Below, in pieces: positions 26,237-35,439 of a DNA stretch of 64,000 nt. Source of the stretch: Rheinheimera sp. MM224. Its GTDB lineage: Bacteria; Pseudomonadota; Gammaproteobacteria; Enterobacterales; Alteromonadaceae. The notes beneath the pieces were generated by a model that was given only the letters and a program-made list of their open reading frames with translations, was not told where the DNA came from and did not search any database. The position numbers and the translations under genes are program-made. Position 1 is the stretch's first letter, and every line of letters begins with the position of its first letter. The stretch is taken from assembly GCF_947090785.1 (NCBI RefSeq), contig NZ_OX352320.1:4391001-4455000 (forward strand), written 5' to 3'.

Positions 26237-28492
26237 ATGAAAAAAATTGCCGCCTTTTTGGCCATCGCACTTTTAACGTCCTGCCATCAGATGCAGCCGT
26301 CCTCCTCTGCATCTGTTGTGCAGGCTTTTGATCCGCTGTTGTATGTCGACCCTTTTATTGGCACCGACGGCAAAGGTAAAACCTTTCCAGGCGCTACAGT
26401 GCCACATGGTATGGTACAACTCAGTCCGGATAATGGCAGAACAGGCTGGGACTGGATTGCCGGCTATTTTTATCCGGATAAGCTGATTGCTGGTTTTAGT
26501 CATACCCATTTATCCGGCACTGGTGCAGGAGATTTATACGACATCTCTTTTATGCCACTGACCAGGCCTTACAAAAAGGTAAAGACTGAAGGTGGCCCGG
26601 CCGATGGCACACTGGTCTCGCACTTCAGTCATAAGCAGGAACAAGCTTCTCCTGGTTATTACCAAGTGTATTTAACCGACTATGACATTAACGTCGAGCT
26701 GACGGCTGGCGAGCGCAGCGGCTTACAACGTTATAGCTATGCACCAGACACCAACACCGCCATAGTCCGGCTGGATTTAGGCTACAGCCGCAACTGGGAT
26801 AAAACTACAGAAACCCATTTCAGGCTGATAGACCCCTACACTATTGCGGGCTACCGTAAATCCACAGGTTGGGCCAAAGACCAGAGAGTGTATTTTTACA
26901 GCCGCCTTTCTGTGCCTGTGGCGCAACATCAACTGCAGGTTGATGGCAAAACTCTTAATGCAACTGCAGCTTCAGGTCAGGATCTGGCAGTAGAACTGGA
27001 ATTCTTATTCGCCGATACGCCTTTATCAGCCCCCAAAGAAGTGCGGATCCATACCGCCATTAGCTCAGTCAGTATCGACAATGCGAAAGCCAATCTGGCT
27101 GCAGAACCCCATCAACTCGACTTTGAGCAAGTGAAACTGAAGGCTCAACAAGCCTGGCGCACTGAACTGAGCAAAGTTAAAGTTCAGGCCTCCGAAGACA
27201 ATAAAACCCAGTTTTATACTGCTATGTATCATGCCTCTTTAGCACCGCGACTGTACTCAGATGTGGATGGCCGCTACAAAGGACCTGATGGCCAAATCCA
27301 TCAGGCAAGCCCTTATCCGCATTACGATTTCTTTTCCTTGTGGGATACCTTCAGAGCCTTACACCCGTGGAATACTTTGATCGATCAGAAACGCAGCACA
27401 GAAATGATGCAAAGTATGCTGGACCATTACAAGGTGGCAGGCCGTTTGCCGGTGTGGATTTTTCAGGGCAACGAAACCGATATGATGTTGGGTTACCATT
27501 CGGTGCCTGTGCTGGTGGATGCTTATCTGAAAGGTTTAACAGATATACCGGGTGAAGAATTACTGGCGGCAGCTTTGCAAAGCGCCAATCAGGATGAGTT
27601 TGGCCTGAAAAGTTATCGCAGCTTAGGTTATGTGCCTTATGCCGAACGTATCTGGAACGTGGCGCTGACACTGGAATATGCCTATGACGATTGGGCTATA
27701 GCCCAGTTGGCAAAAGCTTTAGGTAAACAGGATATTTATCAGCAGTTTATCCAAAGGTCGCAAAACTACCGCCACCATTACGACCGACAGAGCGGCTTTA
27801 TGCGGGCTTTGGATCCACAAGGTGCTTTTCGTGTGCCTTTTGACGCTAACGCCTATCATCCGGAAGATTACTGCGAAGCCAATGCCTGGCAGTACAGCTT
27901 TTTTGTACCACACGATGTTGCGGGTATGGTACAGATGATGGGTGGTACAGCGGCAGTCAGCGCTAAACTGGATGCGATGTTCAGCACAGAACAAAGCCAA
28001 TCTGAACTGCCGGAGTGGATTTCGGGCTACATAGGCCAGTATGTACATGGCAATGAACCCAGTCATCATGTGCCTTATTTATATCAGTATCTGGGCCAGG
28101 GCCATAAAACTCAAAAACTGGTGCGGCAGATTATGCAGACTCTGTACACCACAGCACCTGATGGTTTGGCTGGCAACGAAGATGCAGGCCAGATGTCAGC
28201 CTGGTATATGTTTAGTGCTTTAGGTTTTTATCCTGTGGATCCTGTGTCTGGTCAGTATGTGCTGGGCAGTCCTGAAGTCGACAGCGCCACTTTGTATCTG
28301 GAAAATGGTAAAGAGTTTCATATCAACACGCTGAACCAATCGCCTGAACATATTTATGTGCAATCCGTTCGCCTCAATGGCAAAACCTTGTCCGGTTATA
28401 CCCTGAGCCATGCTGATATTCTGCAGGGTGGAGAACTGGAATTTGTCATGAGCGCAACGCCATATACAGGACCTCAAGAGCAAAAACTATGA
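26237..28492 (+). CDS. GH92 alpha-mannosidase, lipoprotein (copy 3)
   Basis: GH92 exo-alpha-mannosidase, 751 residues, lipobox LLTSC (Cys about 16). Motifs: YVDPFIGTDGKGKTFPGA, FSHTHLSGTGAGD, CEANAWQY with predicted catalytic acid Glu547, YVHGNEPSHHVPYLY and AGNEDAGQMSAWY. It is closest in motif form to copy 1 at the other end of the locus (HTHLSG and HGNEPxHH in both) and, like it, lacks the Trp and His-Glu residues of alpha-1,2 enzymes. A linkage other than 1,2 is inferred. It follows the isomerase by 73 bases that contain a hairpin, has a CGAGAAG ribosome site, and overlaps copy 4 by four bases. Confidence 0.91.
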   Translation: MKKIAAFLAIALLTSCHQMQPSSSASVVQAFDPLLYVDPFIGTDGKGKTFPGATVPHGMVQLSPDNGRTGWDWIAGYFYPDKLIAGFSHTHLSGTGAGDLYDISFMPLTRPYKKVKTEGGPADGTLVSHFSHKQEQASPGYYQVYLTDYDINVELTAGERSGLQRYSYAPDTNTAIVRLDLGYSRNWDKTTETHFRLIDPYTIAGYRKSTGWAKDQRVYFYSRLSVPVAQHQLQVDGKTLNATAASGQDLAVELEFLFADTPLSAPKEVRIHTAISSVSIDNAKANLAAEPHQLDFEQVKLKAQQAWRTELSKVKVQASEDNKTQFYTAMYHASLAPRLYSDVDGRYKGPDGQIHQASPYPHYDFFSLWDTFRALHPWNTLIDQKRSTEMMQSMLDHYKVAGRLPVWIFQGNETDMMLGYHSVPVLVDAYLKGLTDIPGEELLAAALQSANQDEFGLKSYRSLGYVPYAERIWNVALTLEYAYDDWAIAQLAKALGKQDIYQQFIQRSQNYRHHYDRQSGFMRALDPQGAFRVPFDANAYHPEDYCEANAWQYSFFVPHDVAGMVQMMGGTAAVSAKLDAMFSTEQSQSELPEWISGYIGQYVHGNEPSHHVPYLYQYLGQGHKTQKLVRQIMQTLYTTAPDGLAGNEDAGQMSAWYMFSALGFYPVDPVSGQYVLGSPEVDSATLYLENGKEFHINTLNQSPEHIYVQSVRLNGKTLSGYTLSHADILQGGELEFVMSATPYTGPQEQKL

Positions 28493-30744
28493 AATCATTT
28501 CTGATCAGTCTTTTATTAAGTGTCAGTTGCAGTGCACTGGCAGACAACAGTCAGTATGTGAACCCTTTTATTGGCAGCTCCAACTTCGGCGCTACTCATC
28601 CGGGGGCTCAGTATCCAAATGCGCTGGCCTCTGTCTCGCCTTTTAATGTGGCTTTTGGTGACAAACTGAATCCAATCGAAAAAGATGCTGCCTGGAATTC
28701 CAGGGTTTATATCGACGAAAACCGTTTCCTGACTGGCTTTAGTCATTTAAATTTAAGTGGCGTCGGCTGCCCTGAAGCAGGCGTGTTATTGCTGATGCCC
28801 ACTCATGGCAAGTTGCAACTGGACGCCCGCGACTACGGCAGCACTTATTCAGCTTCTGCCGCCAGCCCTGGTTATTACCGCACCAGTCTGGATAAATATA
28901 AAATTCAGGCCGAACTGACCAGTACCCTGCGTACAGGCTTAAGTCGTTTTACTTTCCCTAAAGGCGAATCTCATCTGCTGCTGAATTTAGGGCTTGGCCT
29001 GACTAATGAAACCGGCGCCAGCCTGAAAATCATCTCTAATCAGGAAGTCGAAGGCAGCCGAATGATTGGTACCTTTTGTTATCACCCTGAAGATGTGCGT
29101 CCTGTGTATTTTGTCGCCCGTTTTAGCAAAGCGGCTAAATCTTTTGGTGGTTGGAAAAAGATGCCTACCTACAAAAACGTCGAAGCAGAGTGGATGCAAT
29201 ACCACAACAGCATCAAACCTTATCCGGGTTATCAGCAAGAACTATCAGGCGACGATATAGGGGCCTGGTTTGATTTTGATACCAAAGAGCAGGAAGCTAT
29301 TGAGGTCAAACTGGGCATTTCTTTTGTCAGTATAGAAAATGCCCGCCAGAACCTGAACGCTGAGCAACCCGGTTTTGCTTTTGAGCAAACCCGGCAAAAA
29401 GCCGTTGCGGCCTGGGATCAATTGCTTGATAAAGTGCAGATTGAAGCCAGCGGCCCTGATCAGGCCAACCAAAAAACCATGTTCTACACAGCGTTGTACC
29501 ATAGCCTGATCCACCCGAATATTATTCAGGACGTCAACGGCGACTACCCCTTGATGGGTCAATCAGCCGCTGGAAAAAGTGGAGTGGGTAATACCGGCGG
29601 CAAAAACCGTTACAGCGTCTATTCCTTGTGGGATACCAACAGAAATCTGCACCCGCTGCTGAGCCTGCTGTATCCGGCTTTACAAAACGATATGCTGCAG
29701 TCGGCAGTGGCTATGGCTGCTGAATCTGGCTGGCTACCGAAATGGGAGCTGTATGGCATGGAAACTCAGGTGATGGTCGGTGACCCGGCCACCCCTATGA
29801 TTGCCGACAGTTATTTACGTGGTATCCGCAATTTTGATATCGAAACCGCCTACAAAGCCATGGTGCGGGCGGCAGACCAAGCTGATAACAATCCACTGCG
29901 ACCAGAAAATAAAGATTATTTAAAGCTGGGGTATGTGCCTGTAGATGACGAAGGCCCTTATGATGGCAGCGTATCCACTAGTCTGGAGTATTATCTGGCC
30001 GACTTTAATCTGGCTCAGCTGGCCGGCGCTTTAGGCAAAACTGCCGATCAGCAAAAGTATCTGGCCCGTTCCGGCAACTACCGCACCCTGTTTGACGCAA
30101 GCACAGGCATGCTCAGACCTAAAAAACGCAATGGCGAATGGCTGACACCTTATAACCCTGAACTAGGCCGTAACTTTGAACCAGCACCCGGTTATATTGA
30201 AGGTAACGCCTGGAACTACCGCTTTTATGTGCCACATGACACGCCGGGGTTAATCCAGCAACTGGGTGGCCAGGACAAGTTTTTACAGCAACTGGAGTTA
30301 ACCTTCAGCTCAGGCAACTTTGATATGGCCAATGAGCCGGATATCACCTATCCCTTCCTCTATCATTTTGTTGAAAGCCAAAGCTGGCGCAGCAGTCAAA
30401 GGGTAAAACAGCTGATTGCACAGCATTACCACAATAGCCCAGGTGGTATACCTGGCAATGACGACACCGGCACTTTATCGGCCTGGCTGGTTTTTTCGAT
30501 GCTGGGTATTTATCCGTTAAGCCCCGGTGTAATGGATTACGCCGTGTTTGAACCCAGCTTCGATAAAATCACTATTCAGCTGGACCCCACTTATTATCCG
30601 GGCAAAACACTGACCATCCATAAACAGCGCTCCAGAGCGGCTGCAGGCCAAAATCCTGTGCTGCAATTCAATGGCAAAGCTCTGACACGACCTTTTATTT
30701 CGCATCAGCAGTTGGTGCAAGGTGGCACTTTAGTGCTGCAATAA
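28489..30744 (+). CDS. GH92 family alpha-mannosidase, Sec-exported (copy 4)
   Basis: Most divergent of the four GH92 proteins, 751 residues, with a Sec signal peptide ending SALA (about residue 18) and no lipobox, so probably soluble in the periplasm. Motifs: YVNPFIGSSNFGATHPGA, FSHLNLSGVGCPEAG (in place of HTHLSGTG), IEGNAWNY with predicted acid Glu571, MANEPDITYPFLY (in place of HGNEPxHH) and PGNDDTGTLSAWL. The changes in the sugar-binding loops suggest a different linkage or aglycone from the other three copies. Start overlaps the copy 3 stop (ATGA), making the two co-translated. It is the last gene of the plus-strand arm and is followed by a strong bidirectional terminator. Confidence 0.89.
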   Translation: MKSFLISLLLSVSCSALADNSQYVNPFIGSSNFGATHPGAQYPNALASVSPFNVAFGDKLNPIEKDAAWNSRVYIDENRFLTGFSHLNLSGVGCPEAGVLLLMPTHGKLQLDARDYGSTYSASAASPGYYRTSLDKYKIQAELTSTLRTGLSRFTFPKGESHLLLNLGLGLTNETGASLKIISNQEVEGSRMIGTFCYHPEDVRPVYFVARFSKAAKSFGGWKKMPTYKNVEAEWMQYHNSIKPYPGYQQELSGDDIGAWFDFDTKEQEAIEVKLGISFVSIENARQNLNAEQPGFAFEQTRQKAVAAWDQLLDKVQIEASGPDQANQKTMFYTALYHSLIHPNIIQDVNGDYPLMGQSAAGKSGVGNTGGKNRYSVYSLWDTNRNLHPLLSLLYPALQNDMLQSAVAMAAESGWLPKWELYGMETQVMVGDPATPMIADSYLRGIRNFDIETAYKAMVRAADQADNNPLRPENKDYLKLGYVPVDDEGPYDGSVSTSLEYYLADFNLAQLAGALGKTADQQKYLARSGNYRTLFDASTGMLRPKKRNGEWLTPYNPELGRNFEPAPGYIEGNAWNYRFYVPHDTPGLIQQLGGQDKFLQQLELTFSSGNFDMANEPDITYPFLYHFVESQSWRSSQRVKQLIAQHYHNSPGGIPGNDDTGTLSAWLVFSMLGIYPLSPGVMDYAVFEPSFDKITIQLDPTYYPGKTLTIHKQRSRAAAGQNPVLQFNGKALTRPFISHQQLVQGGTLVLQ

Positions 30745-30760
30745 AACAGCTGACCCGCTC

Positions 30761-30793
30761 AAAAAGACCAGAGCCACTCCAACTCTGGTCTTT
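30761..30793. terminator. Bidirectional terminator between GH92 copy 4 and acyltransferase
   Basis: AAAGACCAGAG and CTCTGGTCTTT form an 11-base perfect stem flanked by A-rich and T-rich sequence on both sides, fitting the convergent gene ends at 30744 and 30800. Confidence 0.85.
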
Positions 30794-30799
30794 GATTAT

Positions 30800-32020
30800 T
30801 TAGCGCACAGAACCTGTTGCCAATAAGTCAGAAGATGTTGAGTTCTGAGTGGTCTGCCGGGCTTTGCCCACCCCAAAACACCAACGCAATAGGCTAACAC
30901 GGCGTATCAGTTCATAGCCCAGATAACAGCCTGCAACAGTCAACCCCAGCAACAACGGAAACTCTGCAACTGCTGGTATAGCCAGAGGTTTAAGCCAACT
31001 GGCAAACAGAATAATTAACGTCTGATGCAAAATATACCAGGGCAATACGGCGTCATTGCAGTACCTTAGCAGCGGGCTATTTGCTTTTGCCAGATAAGCT
31101 CCGGCGTAACCCAACATCGCCAGTAACCACACCCAATGATTGATCACCAATACAGTACCAAACAGTGTGTTGTGCAGAGTTTCACTCTTTGTCGGGCCTG
31201 AGTAATAGTCAAAAACATCCTGGCGCTCAGCAATAATCAGGCTGTAACACAACAGAGCTAAACCCAGCCACAGCCTTCTATTCAACACCAGTTGTTGCCA
31301 CCATAAATCCTGTCGCGCCAGTAAAAAACCAGCAATAAATACCAGAAAATATTTGGCATGGTTATACCAGTCATCAACCAAGGCATGAGTACTGGGAAAA
31401 TCAGCCCGTAAAGTCCACCAGGCCCAAAACATCAAACCGAACACCAGCGCCAACGCATAACGACCCGGCAACTGCTGCAACAAAGAGGATTGCGAAACAA
31501 GGTTCAGCAGCGGGTAAAACAACAGCACCAGCAGGCTGTAACACCATAAATACGGGATAAACCAGGCATGGTTCCAGGTCAGTAAACCTATAGGGCTATG
31601 ATGATCGGGCAATAAGTCGGTGACAGGATTGACATACTGCCACCAGAACTGCAAATAACCCGGTTGGATCAGTTGTTGACTTAAGGCCTCGTAATAGACT
31701 TGCGGCACTACGACGACAAACATAGTGAATAACAAAGGGATCAATAACCTTTTGGAACGTAGCCCTAACAGTTTCAATCGACTGATACGCGGCAACACCA
31801 GACTCAGCGCCATACCTGCCAGTAAAAATAATAAAGACATACGCCATGGGTTGGTCAAAATCATCAAATCCTGCAGGCCGGTAAAGGTCTGCTCACTTTT
31901 AATATGCCAGCCCCAGTCGGTAACATAATACATACCAATGTGGTACAAAATCAGCAATGCAAAAGCAATACTGCGTAACCAGTCGAGTTCATATCGACGC
32001 GCGGTTAGTGTTCGTGTCAT
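30800..32020 (-). CDS. Acyltransferase family 3 membrane protein
   Basis: Integral membrane acyltransferase of the Acyl_transf_3 family, 406 residues, about ten to twelve hydrophobic segments. The N-terminus shows the family pattern 'RRYELDWLRSIAFALLILYHIGMYY' (about 8-32), including the catalytic-type His in the first helix and Arg in WLRS; 'HNAWFIPYLW' and 'PWYILHQTLIILFA' follow later. The family transfers acyl groups to glycans or lipids at the inner membrane; a subgroup is annotated as glucan or osmoregulated-glucan modification proteins. The substrate cannot be read here. It is divergent from a LytTR regulator across a 67-base gap, which suggests joint control. Confidence 0.85.
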   Translation of the reverse strand: MTRTLTARRYELDWLRSIAFALLILYHIGMYYVTDWGWHIKSEQTFTGLQDLMILTNPWRMSLLFLLAGMALSLVLPRISRLKLLGLRSKRLLIPLLFTMFVVVVPQVYYEALSQQLIQPGYLQFWWQYVNPVTDLLPDHHSPIGLLTWNHAWFIPYLWCYSLLVLLFYPLLNLVSQSSLLQQLPGRYALALVFGLMFWAWWTLRADFPSTHALVDDWYNHAKYFLVFIAGFLLARQDLWWQQLVLNRRLWLGLALLCYSLIIAERQDVFDYYSGPTKSETLHNTLFGTVLVINHWVWLLAMLGYAGAYLAKANSPLLRYCNDAVLPWYILHQTLIILFASWLKPLAIPAVAEFPLLLGLTVAGCYLGYELIRRVSLLRWCFGVGKARQTTQNSTSSDLLATGSVR

Positions 32021-32087
32021 GCTAAGTCTCCTGTGTGATTTGGCTTAGTCTGTCTGCTGTAAATCCTGGTGCACAGAGCTGAATAGG

Positions 32088-33017
32088 TTGGTGGTGGAAT
32101 TGAGGGATAAGAGGTGGCTGGTGGGGACGAACGCTGTGGCTAAAAACTGGTTTGAACTATTTGACCAACACAAGGTGCTATATAGCTATCTGCTCTTTGC
32201 TTTGTATTTGCTGATCAACAACAGCATTAACGCCAGTTCGGTATGGATGGAGCACCACAGAGACCCTTTTTCTACTTTGCAATGGTGGGAACCTTTAGTC
32301 TGGGAATACAGCAGCGCCATAGGTACTTTGATCCTGACGCCGTTTTTAGTCTGGTTTTTTCACAAAGTGCCACCCCGGTTTAATGCGGTACGCTGGCAGT
32401 TATCACTGCATTTTGTCGCCAGTTTGTTGTTTTGTATTGGTCATATCAGCCTGATGGTGGCACTACGTAAACTGGTGTATGGCCTGCTGGGCAGAGGTTA
32501 TGATTTTGGCCCTTTAGCCCGTGAGTTTTTCTATGAATACCGCAAAGATGTCTGGGGTTATCTGTTTTTGTTTGCCCTGTTTCATATCGCGCAGTTTATC
32601 TATCGCCGCTTAAAAGGCGACGCCATGCTGATTGGTGCAGAACAAAACGAAGACACAACAGCCGTCAGCCACAATACCAGCTCACCCGAACATTTTCTGG
32701 TGCGTAAACTGGATAAAGAATTTCTGGTGAAAGTGGACGACATCGACTGGCTGGAATCATCCGGTAACTATGTCAATTTACACAGCAAAGGCCGGATTTA
32801 CCCACTGCGCGCTACCCTTGCTAACACAGTAGAGCTGCTGCAACACAAGGGTTTCAGTCGTATTCACCGCAGTTTAGCCATCAATCATCATGCCATTCAC
32901 AGTATTAGTTACGACCCCAGTGGTGATGGTGAAATTTTACTCAACAGCGGCGAGCGGCTGAATTTATCCCGGCGTTTTAAAGACGAATTCAGGGCTCGTT
33001 TTCAGGGCAAGTTGTAG
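32088..33017 (+). CDS. Membrane-anchored LytTR-type transcriptional regulator
   Basis: Regulator of about 307-309 residues with an N-terminal membrane domain of about four hydrophobic segments (roughly 30-180) and a C-terminal LytTR DNA-binding domain (about 200-300; 'FLVRKLDKEFLVKVDDIDWLESSGNYVNLHSKGR', 'FSRIHRSLAINHHAI', and a final LSRRFKDEF). LytTR domains bind DNA by beta-strands, and fusion to a membrane sensor without a receiver domain is known in gammaproteobacteria. Start is uncertain: TTG at 32088, GTG at 32091 and GTG at 32094 are in frame; the last has the best spacing from a TAGG. Divergent to the acyltransferase, which may be its target. Confidence 0.85.
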   Translation: MVVELRDKRWLVGTNAVAKNWFELFDQHKVLYSYLLFALYLLINNSINASSVWMEHHRDPFSTLQWWEPLVWEYSSAIGTLILTPFLVWFFHKVPPRFNAVRWQLSLHFVASLLFCIGHISLMVALRKLVYGLLGRGYDFGPLAREFFYEYRKDVWGYLFLFALFHIAQFIYRRLKGDAMLIGAEQNEDTTAVSHNTSSPEHFLVRKLDKEFLVKVDDIDWLESSGNYVNLHSKGRIYPLRATLANTVELLQHKGFSRIHRSLAINHHAIHSISYDPSGDGEILLNSGERLNLSRRFKDEFRARFQGKL

Positions 33018-33075
33018 TAGTTCGTCTGAAAATTTGCTACAAATTGTGTTGTTCTCAAAACAGCTAAGGAAGGTT

Positions 33076-33951
33076 ATGAATTCACTTAAGATAAAAAGCA
33101 AAGCCCTGGTATTGATGCTCGGCACTTGTGCGCTATTGCTACAGGGCTGCAGCAGTCCAACGGCCAGCACGTCGCTGGCAAAAGCCACTCCTGTCGGTCA
33201 AATCACTGTGGTGCATGCGTTGCCGAAAGCTATTCCGTCTGAAGGCAGCAGTTTTGCAGGCTCACAGTATATTTTTGTCCAGGCGGAAAGTGCGGCGCTG
33301 ATGTTGAACCCTATTCCTTTTGTCGGCGAACTGGCTGTGGATGCGTACAACAAGTCCACCACCTCACACTACAAAGATGAGTTTATTGGCGTAGACCCTT
33401 ATCAGATCACTGCAGATCTCAGCAAAAGCAGGCCTCTGTTCAGTGGTGCAGGTAGCGGCAACGGCAAAGCGGCTTCACTATATCCTTATGTGGTGATCCA
33501 GGAAGGGGCTGATGATGTTTATCGTATGTCCTTGATATTCCAACTGGAAGAGCCAGGCTGGACAGGCCGTTATTTATACCATTTGCCGACCAAAATCCCG
33601 GTGAAGGATATTAAAAAACCATCGCAGGCTGAGCTTGATAAATTCAGAGCTGAACTGACAGCAGGTGCACAAGTTTTGCTTGGATTAATTGAGCGTGATA
33701 AAGCAGACCAACTGGAATCCAGCGGCAAAAAGGTCGATGTAGGCAGTTATTACATAGTAGGCAGCAGACTGATAGGTTTAATTTCACCAGACATTATGGT
33801 GTTCCCAAACGAAGATCTGGTGGAAGAAACAGCAGACCATGTGATTTTACGTTGCTCAGGTAAACCCACAGACGATGCCCATGCCGGTGGCTTGTTATTT
33901 GGTGTGCACTATTTTGCCAAAGATCAGCTACATAGTTACAAAGTGCATTAA
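33076..33951 (+). CDS. Lipoprotein of unknown function
   Basis: Predicted lipoprotein of 291 residues with lipobox LLQGC (Cys about 25). I do not recognise the family. After a Ser/Thr-rich linker there is a mixed alpha/beta region with 'VVHALPKAIPSEGSSF', a stretch 'RYLYHLPTKIPVKDI' and a helical segment 'AELDKFRAELTAGAQVLLGLI', then 'YYIVGSRLIGLISPDIMVFPNEDLVEE'. Start at ATG 33076 has an excellent AAGGAAGG ribosome site; an earlier in-frame codon at 33034 is rejected. It begins 58 bases after the LytTR gene on the same strand and ends at a convergent hairpin. A cell-envelope role is all that can be said. Confidence 0.8.
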   Translation: MNSLKIKSKALVLMLGTCALLLQGCSSPTASTSLAKATPVGQITVVHALPKAIPSEGSSFAGSQYIFVQAESAALMLNPIPFVGELAVDAYNKSTTSHYKDEFIGVDPYQITADLSKSRPLFSGAGSGNGKAASLYPYVVIQEGADDVYRMSLIFQLEEPGWTGRYLYHLPTKIPVKDIKKPSQAELDKFRAELTAGAQVLLGLIERDKADQLESSGKKVDVGSYYIVGSRLIGLISPDIMVFPNEDLVEETADHVILRCSGKPTDDAHAGGLLFGVHYFAKDQLHSYKVH

Positions 33952-33958
33952 CGCCATA

Positions 33959-33990
33959 CTGACAGGCTGGGCATTCGCCTGGCCTGTCAG
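33959..33990. terminator. Convergent terminator hairpin
   Basis: CTGACAGGC and GCCTGTCAG form a 9-base stem with an inner GGC/GCC extension, located between the ends of the lipoprotein gene and the permease gene; the right arm overlaps the permease stop codon. Confidence 0.7.
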
Positions 33991-35294
33991 ATAAAACTTA
34001 ACACCAGACTGATAATGACACCTGTCACCAGCAACTGCAGCAAACAATAACCCATGATATCTTTGGCTTTAAGGCCAGCTATCGCCAGAACAGGCAAAGC
34101 CCAAAAGGGTTGGATCAGATTAGTCCAGGCATCGCCCCAGGCCACAGCCATGGCAATACGATTCACTTCAGCCCCTAACTCCAAAGCTGCTGGCAACATC
34201 ACTGGAGCTTGCACCGCCCACTGACCACCACCGGATGGAATAAAAATATTTACTAAACCGGCACTGATAAAAGTCCAGAACGCCAGACTTTCTGCCGTGG
34301 CAAAGCTAACAAACCACTGCGATAAAGACTGAGCTAAACCCGACTGCATCATCACCGCCATAATACCGGCATAAAACGGAAACTGAATAATAATGCCAGC
34401 TCCACCCTGAATAGCCTGCTGCAGGCTATGCAATAAACGCCTTGGAGTGCCATGCAGCAAAATCGCCAGAAATAAAAACAGGAAGTTCACTATATTCAGA
34501 TTCAACCCACCAGCTTTGGCAAAGTACTGCAGCAAATAAGCCCCGGCGGCCAAGGCAATGAAAGCTGTAATGACAAAGCTGTTTTCCAGCTTATCGGCAG
34601 GGCGCTCTGTGGTTAAATCAGGTTGGGTTTCAGGTGCTAACTTAGCTGGGTCTATATAGACCGAATCTTCAGCTTTAGGCCGCATCAGGTAATTCAGCAA
34701 GGGCACAGCAATAAATAAAGCCGCCACCAGCACCAGATTAAATAACGAAAAAATAGTGTCGGATGTTGGAATAATGCCAATCTGAGCTTCCGCAAAATGG
34801 CCGGGCGTAGCAATAGTTAAAGGCACTGAACCCGACAGGCCTCCATGCCAAATGACAAAACCTGAATAAGCACTTGCGATCAGTAAGGGGTAATCGACTT
34901 GTATCCGCCTCGCCAAAGCTTTAGCAAACAAAGCGCCAACTACTAAACCAAAACCCCAGTTCAGCCAACTCGCAGCTAAAGACACCAGCGTCACCAGCAC
35001 TATGGCCTGACCTGCAGTGGAAGCTAGCATAGCCAGCCTGTCCAGCAACTTGCTGACTAGCGGAGTACTGGCCAGCATAAAACCTGTCACCAGCACCAAC
35101 AGCATTTGCATCGAAAAACTCAGTAAACCCCAAAAGCCGTCGCCCCATTGCTGCGCTACAGCCAAAGGACTTTGTTGTTCAAAGACTATGGCTGCGACAA
35201 ACACCAGCAAACTGAGCAACAACACAAAAATATAAGGGTCAGGCAGGTAACGTTCCACCATTTTAACCAGCGGTTTAGCAACGGCATTCAGCAT
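33987..35294 (-). CDS. Short-chain fatty acid transporter, AtoE family
   Basis: Inner-membrane permease of the AtoE family (short-chain fatty acids such as acetoacetate or butyrate in E. coli), 435 residues with about 12 hydrophobic segments. Typical signatures are 'KMVERYLPDPYIFVLLLSLLVF' at the N-terminus, 'SWLNWGFGLVVGALFAKALARR', 'YSGFVIWHGGLSGSVPLTIA', 'FIPSGGGQWAVQAPVMLPAA' and 'WGDAWTNLIQPFWALPVLAIAGL', all of which are strongly conserved in the family. No beta-oxidation or CoA-transferase genes are adjacent, so it stands alone here. Function by family only. Confidence 0.9.
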   Translation of the reverse strand: MLNAVAKPLVKMVERYLPDPYIFVLLLSLLVFVAAIVFEQQSPLAVAQQWGDGFWGLLSFSMQMLLVLVTGFMLASTPLVSKLLDRLAMLASTAGQAIVLVTLVSLAASWLNWGFGLVVGALFAKALARRIQVDYPLLIASAYSGFVIWHGGLSGSVPLTIATPGHFAEAQIGIIPTSDTIFSLFNLVLVAALFIAVPLLNYLMRPKAEDSVYIDPAKLAPETQPDLTTERPADKLENSFVITAFIALAAGAYLLQYFAKAGGLNLNIVNFLFLFLAILLHGTPRRLLHSLQQAIQGGAGIIIQFPFYAGIMAVMMQSGLAQSLSQWFVSFATAESLAFWTFISAGLVNIFIPSGGGQWAVQAPVMLPAALELGAEVNRIAMAVAWGDAWTNLIQPFWALPVLAIAGLKAKDIMGYCLLQLLVTGVIISLVLSFI

Positions 35295-35439
35295 CTTTTA
35301 TCCATCATTTTTCTCTGCTTCTGCTGTTACCATAAAGCACTGCGTTTATTCGGGCAATCGGTGTTGTTTATATAAGCCAGTCAGAATGTCATTTGTGATG
35401 CAGCCTTTCATATACAACAGCTCTTGTGTTCTGTGCAGC

